Below, piece after piece: positions 13,661-20,022 of a stretch of DNA of 22,750 nt. The stretch covers positions 1 through 22,750 of the forward strand of contig JAZUNN010000025.1 of the NCBI GenBank assembly GCA_045604155.1, read 5' to 3'. The translations under genes and the position numbers were made by a program. Under the pieces are notes generated by a model that did no database searches, was not told the origin of the DNA, and saw only the letters and a list, made by a program, of their open reading frames with translations. This stretch comes from JAISGQ01 sp045604155. GTDB taxonomy: Bacteria; Bacillota; Clostridia; Oscillospirales; Acutalibacteraceae. Numbering within the stretch: position 1 is the first letter of the stretch; each line of letters opens with the position of its first letter.

Positions 13661-14152
13661 TTATGCGGTTTTCTTGTTAAGGGAAGCCATGTGTGATGCG
13701 AGTGAGCAGTTGCGGCAGAAGCTGATGATTGCGGAAGCAAAACAGCATACTGCAGAGAGGGAGAGCCATGCGATGACCCACATGAACTGCTTGTCGCCCA
13801 TAACCTGAATTGTTTCTTCTGAAATTGTGATCGTTGCTCCGTGAGCCTGCATGGGAATCACAAATATTCTGACCACCTGCATTGCTCCGATTGCAAGGAG
13901 TACAAAGGAATAACCCATTTTGTAGTTCTTGACGCCTTCGGATGCGAGGAATACGATCAGCATGAACAGAAGGTTGTATACGACGGAAGCACCTATCTGT
14001 AATTTATAATAGTATGTACCTACGTCTGATTTATAAATGCTGACAAAGTAGAAAACATTGAATACTATCGCGGCAAGAGCAAGACCGGAAGCAAGCTTGT
14101 TTTTAGTATAACGCATACGGTCTCTGCGAACAGTGCGCTCTTCTTTCGTCAT
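13661..14152 (-). CDS. Uncharacterised four-helix membrane protein
   Basis: A 163-aa protein whose ATG overlaps the stop of the upstream gene by 4 nt (ATGA). A strongly basic N-terminus (TVRRDRMRYTKNK) is followed by hydrophobic helices near 19-39, 51-71, 80-100 and 122-146. The fourth helix contains a CC pair (AVCCFAS) and is followed by CRNC. The positive-inside rule puts both ends in the cytoplasm. I recognise no family. It sits between another membrane-protein gene and the ATPase gene of the importer unit, with tight coupling on both sides, so it is probably produced together with them. Confidence 0.75.
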   Translation of the reverse strand: MTKEERTVRRDRMRYTKNKLASGLALAAIVFNVFYFVSIYKSDVGTYYYKLQIGASVVYNLLFMLIVFLASEGVKNYKMGYSFVLLAIGAMQVVRIFVIPMQAHGATITISEETIQVMGDKQFMWVIAWLSLSAVCCFASAIISFCRNCSLASHMASLNKKTA

Positions 14153-14754
14153 GCTTCAACACCCTTTCCCATTGCTTTCCTGCCTTTTGCGATAAGACGC
14201 TTTTCTGCACTCATCATGCTAAGTTTCCAGATCAGATTGATAATCAACAGTGCTGCTACGATCAGTACCGCACCAAAGATGTAGTAGTGAAGATCAAACC
14301 AGAATGTTGATTCGGTATAGTGGGTTTTCCACATTTCGGAAAACGCCTTCAGCTCTTCAAAGTTTATCTGAAGGAACTGAGCCTTGTACTTCTCGATCTC
14401 AAAGTGTGCCCATGCGCTGAGTCCCAGTGCTGCACATACATTGAGTCCTATTGCAATGTAGTTGCCTACATAGTACTTTCTGCGGTTATGTGTGTTTGTA
14501 ATAAAGAGCACGCAGTTGATAAGAATCAGTGCGATGCTGAGATAGGTAAATGCCTTGTTGAAAGGCTGCATATCATAGTAGACGATAGAGCCCTGTACAA
14601 ATGTGTTTGACAGATTATTGGGATCCATCATGGTCTTGTAAAGACAATCATAAAGGTCTGTCATAATTCCCAGAGAATAAATAAAGGTTGCTGCGCCGGC
14701 AAAGATTGCCAGTAAGCAGACAAATTTCTGAAAAGCCAGTTGCTTCTTATACAT
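14149..14754 (-). CDS. Uncharacterised four-helix membrane protein
   Basis: A 201-aa protein starting MYKKQLAFQ. GGGGAGG lies 5-6 nt upstream, whereas the open frame back to 14814 runs through a large hairpin and has no ribosome site. Hydrophobic helices are predicted near 9-32, 67-86, 97-117 and 156-178. A loop of about 35 residues after helix 1 and another of about 38 after helix 3 should face outside. The helix 2-3 loop (NTHNRRKYY) and the tail (AEKRLIAKGRKAMGKG) are basic. I recognise no family. It is the first gene after the solute-binding protein and is translationally coupled to the next membrane-protein gene. Confidence 0.77.
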   Translation of the reverse strand: MYKKQLAFQKFVCLLAIFAGAATFIYSLGIMTDLYDCLYKTMMDPNNLSNTFVQGSIVYYDMQPFNKAFTYLSIALILINCVLFITNTHNRRKYYVGNYIAIGLNVCAALGLSAWAHFEIEKYKAQFLQINFEELKAFSEMWKTHYTESTFWFDLHYYIFGAVLIVAALLIINLIWKLSMMSAEKRLIAKGRKAMGKGVEA

Positions 14755-14786
14755 TTTGACCTCCCCGTTGATGTATGCTCCGTTTT

Positions 14787-14816
14787 CCGTGGGAGAGCCA
14801 AAGGACTCTCCCACGG
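14787..14816 (-). other. Intercistronic stem-loop after the solute-binding protein gene
   Basis: A perfect 11-bp stem, CCGTGGGAGAG with CTCTCCCACGG, has an 8-nt loop. On the coding strand it is followed by AAAACGG rather than a U-tract. It probably protects the 3' end of the abundant solute-binding-protein transcript, or marks a cleavage site, as similar structures do in other sugar-importer operons. Confidence 0.65.
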
Positions 14817-14830
14817 GACGTTAAGCATTA

Positions 14831-14883
14831 CAAATCAACTGCGTACCTACCGGTCGGTGGATTTGCACCGATTACGCCGGTGC
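14831..14883 (-). other. Competing hairpins in the gap after the solute-binding protein gene
   Basis: On the minus strand CGGTG (14866-14870) can pair with CACCG on either side (14878-14882 or 14855-14859), giving two mutually exclusive stems. CAAATC (14860-14865) can also pair with GATTTG (14831-14836). This lies in a 174-nt non-coding gap together with the stem-loop at 14787-14816. It may be a structured 3' region or a regulatory RNA. No known riboswitch class fits well. Confidence 0.4.
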
Positions 14884-14928
14884 CGCTATTGGTTTGCAGG
14901 GATGCTGGATAAATGAATCAACAATTAA

Positions 14929-17067
14929 TTATTTGTTGAGTTCTCTGTAGAAATCAGAGAGGCTGTTCCATGCCATCTGCTTGATGGTGAGGTACTGAGC
15001 GCCGCCCATCATCTGGTTGACGGTTGCTGCAGTCTCCTCTGCGGAGCCCATGCCTTCCTCGGTGTAACCGTTGACGATAATGTTAACGAGGATGTTCTCG
15101 CCGCCCTTAGCACTGTCAAACTTGGTGGAAAGATCGGTGAAGCCCTTGATGGTATCGTTCTGAACGGTGGTGGTGGGAAGAACGGTGGGGATGGAGGTGT
15201 ACCATGCGTTATCGGTGATAGCAAGCTCAGGATGCTTGATGGTGCCGAGGCCGATAGCGTTGGAGATGTAGCCTGCGCCTTCCTTACCTACTTCGTGAGT
15301 GCACTGATACTCGAATGCCTGGCTCTTTGCGAAGGAGAGGGTGGATCCGAGGTACTGACGTGCATAGTTGGTGTAGTTACCGGATGCCTTATCCCAGAGT
15401 TCTGCATAGGTAGCATCAGCGATAACGGGCATCTGAGTGCCGTTGAAGTTGAAGGTTACATAGGAACCGTCGTCGTTGGTCTTGATGAATGCATCGGGAC
15501 CGTAGGACATGAGGATCATACCCTCGGTGCTGTATGCGAAGTCGATGAGCTTAAGAGCTGCATGGAGCTTATCGGTGTTGTCGCCGATACCCTCAACAGA
15601 GAGGCCCCAAGCATCAGTCTTAACAGATCTCCAGGACTCGGTGAATCTCATGATCTGCTCAGAACCGTCGTTCCAGCGTGCAACAGGAACCATAACTGCC
15701 ATGTACTTTTCGCCTTCCTGGAGCTTGGTCTTGTTGTAAACGGTCTGGGTCTGGTTGTAGTCGTAGTGCATGAAGCCGAGGTCGTTCTCGAGGTAGGTCT
15801 CGGTCTTCTCAGCGGACATATCGATGAATGCCTTGGAGATGAGGCCTTCCTTGACCATTGCGTTCATCTTCTCAAGTGCCTTGTAGGTGTCAGCTTCCTG
15901 ACGTGCATCGTGGAGGATGCCGTCTGCGCCGAAGTAGAGATAATCCTGACGGGACTCAAGACCGCGTACGCCGAAGAGGGTACCTGCGAATCTGAACATA
16001 TCAACACGTCTCTGGTTGTTATCATCTTCACGGCTGTGGAGGCCCTGAACAGAATCAGTGCCGTTGAGGGTCTGGGGGTTAGCAACTACGCAGCGGAGGA
16101 GAGCGACGAGTTCGTCAGCATCCCATGCAGCGTTCTGGCCTACGAAGAGGTTGGAACGAGCAGTGCCGTAGTAGCCGTTGTAAGCTTCGTCAATGTAGGT
16201 ACGGAGCATGTTGACTGCTGCAACGCCGTCAACCTCGCCAGCTGCGAGTGCTTCGTTCATCTTAGCAACGATGTTGCCAGCCTTGTCGTAGTCCTTGGTT
16301 ACCTTCTCGGTAGCAGTACCGTCGAGGGTAACAACGTCGATCTCTACCTTGCCGGTGGTGGGCATGTAGGGCTCGTATGCAGCTGCTGCGAGCTTGTTGG
16401 AAGCCTCAGCAGTGAACTCGCCTTCGCCGTCAAGGAGCTTCTGAACCCAGTCAGTTCTCATGAGGGGCATACGCTCGATGTCGTTAACACCGTCGAAGTA
16501 GGGGGAGAAGTAGATAGCACCGTTGGAGGTGTTACCGGTGATGGAAAGGCGAACGATGGGATTAGCCTCAAGATATGCTGCGAAGTTGGGCATAACGTCG
16601 AGGTAATCAGCGAGGTTAACGATGGAGCCAGCTTCGCCGTACTCGGTAAGAGTTGCAGCGGGACCGCTTACGACGTCAACTTCGTTGAGTCTTTCTTTCC
16701 AGTACTCGAACTCGTTCTTAGCGGAGTTGCCCTGATACTTGTCTTCGATAACGAAGCCAAGAACGTTCTGAACCTCAACCCAGGTGGGCTTAAGGTCGCC
16801 AGCATTGTAGGTCTTGCCGTCTGCAAGGGTTACGCCCTCGCCTGCAACCTCAGCATCAAAGCTAAGGCCGGTCTTTGCATTGTTGTAACCGGTAGCCATA
16901 CGGAGAACGGTGCCTTCTGCAAATGCGAGAGGATCGGTCTCGGATACGTCAGTAGCGGTAACAACGGGTTCTTCTGTGGTCTCAAGCTTGTCGCCGCAAC
17001 CTACGAAGAGAGTTGCCATCATAGCGACTGCGAGAATCATTGCCAGAATGGATTTGAAGTTTTTCAT
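14929..17067 (-). CDS. Extracellular solute-binding lipoprotein of the pectin oligosaccharide importer
   Basis: A 712-aa lipoprotein. A basic n-region and hydrophobic stretch end in the lipobox LFVGC with the lipidated Cys at 24, followed by an acidic linker. The mature part has the family-1/LplA-like layout, including WKERLNEVDVVSG, an early SIVNLADYLDVMPN segment and a late KLIDFAYSTEGMILMSYGPDA hinge-region motif. At 712 aa it is longer than the usual 500-560, suggesting an enlarged binding lobe for oligosaccharides. AGGAGG lies 5 nt before the ATG. Codon usage is strongly biased, consistent with high expression. It follows the permease genes after an intercistronic hairpin. The substrate is inferred from context. 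Confidence 0.93.
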   Translation of the reverse strand: MKNFKSILAMILAVAMMATLFVGCGDKLETTEEPVVTATDVSETDPLAFAEGTVLRMATGYNNAKTGLSFDAEVAGEGVTLADGKTYNAGDLKPTWVEVQNVLGFVIEDKYQGNSAKNEFEYWKERLNEVDVVSGPAATLTEYGEAGSIVNLADYLDVMPNFAAYLEANPIVRLSITGNTSNGAIYFSPYFDGVNDIERMPLMRTDWVQKLLDGEGEFTAEASNKLAAAAYEPYMPTTGKVEIDVVTLDGTATEKVTKDYDKAGNIVAKMNEALAAGEVDGVAAVNMLRTYIDEAYNGYYGTARSNLFVGQNAAWDADELVALLRCVVANPQTLNGTDSVQGLHSREDDNNQRRVDMFRFAGTLFGVRGLESRQDYLYFGADGILHDARQEADTYKALEKMNAMVKEGLISKAFIDMSAEKTETYLENDLGFMHYDYNQTQTVYNKTKLQEGEKYMAVMVPVARWNDGSEQIMRFTESWRSVKTDAWGLSVEGIGDNTDKLHAALKLIDFAYSTEGMILMSYGPDAFIKTNDDGSYVTFNFNGTQMPVIADATYAELWDKASGNYTNYARQYLGSTLSFAKSQAFEYQCTHEVGKEGAGYISNAIGLGTIKHPELAITDNAWYTSIPTVLPTTTVQNDTIKGFTDLSTKFDSAKGGENILVNIIVNGYTEEGMGSAEETAATVNQMMGGAQYLTIKQMAWNSLSDFYRELNK

Positions 17068-17089
17068 AATTTCCTCCTGTGAAATTTTT

Positions 17090-17123
17090 TATGTTTTAAT
17101 GGGCTTGCCCGACCCATAACATA
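17090..17123 (-). other. Intercistronic stem-loop between the LplC-type gene and the solute-binding protein gene
   Basis: Two stacked stems, TATGTT/AACATA and ATGGG/CCCAT, are separated by a 3-nt bulge and close a 9-nt loop. On the coding strand it is followed by AAAAAATTTCAC and the AGGAGG of the lipoprotein gene. There is no U-tract. A likely role is 5'-end protection after processing, which would raise lipoprotein synthesis relative to the permeases. Confidence 0.6.
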
Positions 17124-17136
17124 CGAATTTTTTGGA

Positions 17137-18027
17137 TTATTCCTTTACGCCGCCAACGTTTACGCCCTTGGCGAAGTATTTCTGGATGAAGGGATAGATT
17201 ACGAGGATAGGTACGATGGAGCAGACGATGAGAGCATAGATGATTGAATCCGATGCATAAATCTCATCCCAGCCGGCCATCTGATCGGGATCGGTGAATT
17301 CCTCAAGTTTGAGTCGGATGAATACCTGCAGAGGATGCTCGTTCTTGTTGGAGATCATCTGGCGTGCCCAGAAGTAACCGTTCCAACGGGAGATTGCAAA
17401 GAACAGGGCAACTGTTGCGATGGTTGACTTGCTCATGGGGATATACACCTTGGAGAGAACCTGGAACTCAGTTGCGCCGTCTACGATTGCCGCCTCCTCG
17501 ATTTCGGAGGGAACACCTTCAAAGGCGTTTCTGAGAAGTATGATATTCATCGCCGCCATACCCATGGCGATGACTACCAGCCATTTGTCGTCCGTTATAC
17601 CGACGGAATTGAATACTTTCTTTGTATCAAGGTAATTGAGGTACTGAGGTACGATACCTGCAGAGAACCACATGGTGAATACAAGGAAGAAGTTGAAGAA
17701 CTTTCTGAAAAGAAGTCTTCTCTTGGAAAGAGCATATGCACCGAAGATTGCTACGAGCAATGCCCAGATTGTTCCGTAGAAGGTGAGGAACAGAGTGTTT
17801 GAGTAGGAGTTCCAGAACATATTGTTGTTGAACATTTCAAGGAATGCATCAAACTGTATGTCCTTGGGAAGAAGAACTACTTCACCGTACTCAACTGCGT
17901 GTCTTCCGCTGAGTGATGCGGAGATCGCATAAACAAAGGGATAAAGACAGCAGAGAGCGAAGATTGTGAGCAGCGTGTAGCTTATGATTTTGAATATAAG
18001 CTCGGAAACTTCAAGTTTTCTTTTCAT
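17137..18027 (-). CDS. LplC/YtcP-type permease subunit of a sugar ABC importer
   Basis: A 296-aa CUT1 permease with six hydrophobic helices. The EAA loop that docks the ATPase is at EEAAIVDGATEFQVLSKVYIP (starting at residue 177), and the C-terminus PFIQKYFAKGVNVGGVKE is characteristic of the LplC/YtcP group that imports complex or pectic oligosaccharides. AAGGAGGG precedes the ATG at good spacing. It starts 12 nt after the stop of the LplB-type gene, with which it should form the transmembrane heterodimer. An intercistronic hairpin separates it from the solute-binding protein gene. Confidence 0.95.
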   Translation of the reverse strand: MKRKLEVSELIFKIISYTLLTIFALCCLYPFVYAISASLSGRHAVEYGEVVLLPKDIQFDAFLEMFNNNMFWNSYSNTLFLTFYGTIWALLVAIFGAYALSKRRLLFRKFFNFFLVFTMWFSAGIVPQYLNYLDTKKVFNSVGITDDKWLVVIAMGMAAMNIILLRNAFEGVPSEIEEAAIVDGATEFQVLSKVYIPMSKSTIATVALFFAISRWNGYFWARQMISNKNEHPLQVFIRLKLEEFTDPDQMAGWDEIYASDSIIYALIVCSIVPILVIYPFIQKYFAKGVNVGGVKE

Positions 18028-18039
18028 AATGCGCCCTCC

Positions 18040-19119
18040 TTAGTACAGCGAAACGTTGGACGCCTTACGGGCTATGGTGTTTGCGCCTATAACAAGCAGC
18101 ATACCGATTACGTTGTTCATCATTTCCGCCGCTGCTGCAAGTCCCGTCTGGGATGCCAGCATACCGTATCTGTTTGCAAATGTGGAAACAACGTCAGCGG
18201 TTACATATGTATTTGTGTTGTAAAGAAGAAGTACCTTCTCATATCCGATATTGAGCAGTGAGCCGATTCGGGTTATGAGCATGATTACTATAGTAGAAAG
18301 GATACTGGGGAGAACAACGTATTTCATCTGAGCCATCTTGCCTGCACCGTCTATCTGTGCGGCCTCGTAGCTGGTGGGTGAAATAGCGATTATCGCTGCG
18401 AAGAATACGATGCTGTCGTAGCCTGCGCCTTCCCAGATACCGCTTATCTGGTAGATTGCTCTGAAGTAGCTGGGGTTGTTGAGAAGACCTGCGTTTGCAA
18501 CCTCTTCGCTTATCCAGCCCATGTTAGCCATGAACTCGGAGATGATACCCATGTTTGAAGTGAGTGAACCCTGCTTTACAAGGAGGGTTACAAGAGATGT
18601 CATAACAACGGTTGAAATGAACTTGGGCAGGTAGGTGAATACCTGATAGACACTTCGTACGATGTTGGACTTGATCTCGTTGAAGAACAGTGCCAGGATG
18701 ATCGGCATGGGGAATCCGAAGCAGAGACCGTAGAAGCTGAGAAGGAATGTGTTTCTCAGTGCTCTCCAGAACTCTGTGGAAAGTCCGCCGCCTCCAACGA
18801 GCAGTGTCTTGAAGTTGGAGAAGCCGAGATAGAACTGATCGGCAACGGGCTTTACTTCGTCTTCTACCTTGAAGCAGCCCAGCAGCTCATACATGGGGAA
18901 GTAACGCCAGAACAGGAATACAAGGATCATGGGGACAAGCATTATATAAAGTCTCCAGTCCTTCAGGATGGTGCGTCCGACGTGAAGCCAGTAATGCTTT
19001 TCTACGTCATCTCGCACTGCCTGTTCCGGATCCTCGGTGTATATATTTGACTCTGCGTCAAATACGAGGTAATCCGCCGCTTTGGATTTTCTGATTCTTC
19101 TTGTTCTTGAATTATTCAA
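18040..19119 (-). CDS. LplB/YteP-type permease subunit, TTG start
   Basis: A 359-aa CUT1 permease. Helix 1 (LYIMLVPMILVFLFWRYFPMYE) starts near residue 57, and the EAA loop YEAAQIDGAGKMAQMKYVVLP starts near residue 251. The long charged N-terminus of about 56 residues is unusual, as LplB-type proteins normally begin about 20 residues before helix 1. The ATG at 19197 lies deep within the upstream gene and has no ribosome site. I prefer the TTG at 19119, 6 nt after GGAG, which overlaps the upstream stop by 8 nt. It pairs with the LplC-type subunit encoded next. Confidence 0.92.
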   Translation of the reverse strand: MNNSRTRRIRKSKAADYLVFDAESNIYTEDPEQAVRDDVEKHYWLHVGRTILKDWRLYIMLVPMILVFLFWRYFPMYELLGCFKVEDEVKPVADQFYLGFSNFKTLLVGGGGLSTEFWRALRNTFLLSFYGLCFGFPMPIILALFFNEIKSNIVRSVYQVFTYLPKFISTVVMTSLVTLLVKQGSLTSNMGIISEFMANMGWISEEVANAGLLNNPSYFRAIYQISGIWEGAGYDSIVFFAAIIAISPTSYEAAQIDGAGKMAQMKYVVLPSILSTIVIMLITRIGSLLNIGYEKVLLLYNTNTYVTADVVSTFANRYGMLASQTGLAAAAEMMNNVIGMLLVIGANTIARKASNVSLY

Positions 19120-19699
19120 GATCCTCTCCCCTTTCTTTTTCGCGCTCCTTTTGCAGGCGAAGGAGATATGATTTCTGATTTTCAAACATTCCGTCAAGAT
19201 GTCTTACTATCCAGACAATGACTAATGTGAAGATAATGGAAAGCACATCATTGAGTACAAAATCAAGGCTTACTCCGAAGGAGTTGCCTGTCACCATTGA
19301 TACTCCCATTCTTCCGAGCATCATCAGTGCCTGGACACTGAATCCGAATGTCAGTGAAAGAAGAGCATCGGTGCGGATCTTTTCGGATCCGATAAGCTTT
19401 ATAAGCAGCAATGCAAGAAGTGAAGCAAGATTTCCGATACAGAATATCAGATACTGTTTCGGTGCTGCTCCTACACAGAAGCAGGATACCGCTCCGCCCC
19501 AGACTGCGTGGATTGCTGCGAATGGACCCCAGCGCATCATCACGATGGCTGTAACCGCTCCCACCACCGAAATGGTGTAAAGCTCATTCGGGAACCACTT
19601 TGTTGCAGAAACCACAAGGAACTCGAACACAAGCAGTATTACCGCAAAAAGCGATAAGTCAATGGTTCGGTACTGAGCTAAAGAATATTGACGATTCAT
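19112..19699 (-). CDS. Predicted six-helix membrane protein, ECF S-component-like
   Basis: A 195-aa protein with hydrophobic helices near 13-31, 41-55, 59-77, 82-101, 111-137 and 147-167, and a charged, probably coiled-coil C-terminus (NQKSYLLRLQKEREKERGEDLE). The helix pattern, the short MMRWGPFAAIHAVWGGAVSC segment and the length resemble substrate-binding S components of ECF transporters, but I see no diagnostic binding motif and no ECF module nearby. It is the first gene of the importer unit, after a promoter and a cre site, and overlaps the LplB-type gene by 8 nt. The GGGGG ribosome site is 4 nt from the ATG. A co-regulated accessory subunit is possible. Confidence 0.6.
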   Translation of the reverse strand: MNRQYSLAQYRTIDLSLFAVILLVFEFLVVSATKWFPNELYTISVVGAVTAIVMMRWGPFAAIHAVWGGAVSCFCVGAAPKQYLIFCIGNLASLLALLLIKLIGSEKIRTDALLSLTFGFSVQALMMLGRMGVSMVTGNSFGVSLDFVLNDVLSIIFTLVIVWIVRHLDGMFENQKSYLLRLQKEREKERGEDLE

Positions 19700-19741
19700 A
19701 GAACCCCCGACTTATATATCATGTTTTCTGCCGGATCATTC

Positions 19742-19755
19742 TGTAAGCGCTCACA
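19742..19755. promoter_or_regulatory. cre site (CcpA) in the leader of importer unit B
   Basis: TGTAAGCGCTCACA matches the catabolite-responsive element consensus TGWAANCGNTNWCA at every fixed position. It lies about 70 nt downstream of the predicted transcription start and 43 nt before the first start codon. CcpA bound here would act as a roadblock when preferred sugars are present. Confidence 0.75.
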
Positions 19756-19827
19756 CAAACTGAGCGAAGAACATCCTCGACCTTCGTTTTTGGGATTTAT
19801 TTTTGGATAAACCTCCATCTTGATTTT

Positions 19828-19856
19828 ATTTTAGAATTCTAATTGCGGTCTGTACA
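19828..19856 (-). promoter_or_regulatory. Candidate promoter of importer unit B
   Basis: TGTACA (19851-19856) and TAAAAT (19828-19833) have a 17-bp spacer on the minus strand, each matching the consensus at four to five positions. The remaining part of this 323-nt gap (19700-20022) is A/T-rich and contains only the cre site at 19742, this promoter and the terminator at 19958. Confidence 0.55.
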
Positions 19857-19957
19857 TACCAAAAACAATTTTCTATATGCACAAAAAAGTTATTTTTAAG
19901 ATGGATTTTTATACATTTTGTTCATTTCGCTGTATTGAACGCTCAAAAAATAATAAA

Positions 19958-20006
19958 AATGACGAAAGTCGACTTCTGAAAACGCTTTCATACGACTTTC
20001 GTCATT
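19958..20006 (-). terminator. Strong terminator after the TIM-barrel gene
   Basis: A perfect 14-bp stem, AATGACGAAAGTCG with CGACTTTCGTCATT, has a 21-nt loop. On the minus strand it is followed by TTTATTATTTTTT. It ends unit C. The loop contains a perfect cre match. Confidence 0.92.
19977..19990. promoter_or_regulatory. cre site inside the terminator loop
   Basis: TGAAAACGCTTTCA matches TGWAANCGNTNWCA at every fixed position and is almost a perfect palindrome. It lies between the two arms of the unit C terminator and about 120 bp upstream of the predicted unit B -35. It could bind CcpA as DNA, or act together with the cre at 19742. Confidence 0.65.
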
Positions 20007-20022
20007 ATCCGTTTTTTACATA

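Noticed and set aside
14787..14816. Stem-loop read as an intrinsic terminator
   Set aside because: Neither strand has a T-tract after the stem (AAAACGG on the coding strand, GACGTTAAG on the other), and the genes on both sides are co-directional.
14831..14900. A c-di-GMP-I (GEMM) or cobalamin riboswitch
   Set aside because: Short motifs match (GCAAACC, GGTGCAAATCC, CCGGTAGGTA), but the second GEMM helix and the B12 box are missing, and the element is inside an operon without a switch terminator.
15232..17082. A 616-codon open frame on the plus strand, antisense to the solute-binding protein gene
   Set aside because: It has no ribosome site at its start, and its protein is a low-complexity mix rich in Val, Glu and Cys. 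It arises because the strongly codon-biased lipoprotein gene avoids TTA, CTA and TCA, which removes antisense stops.
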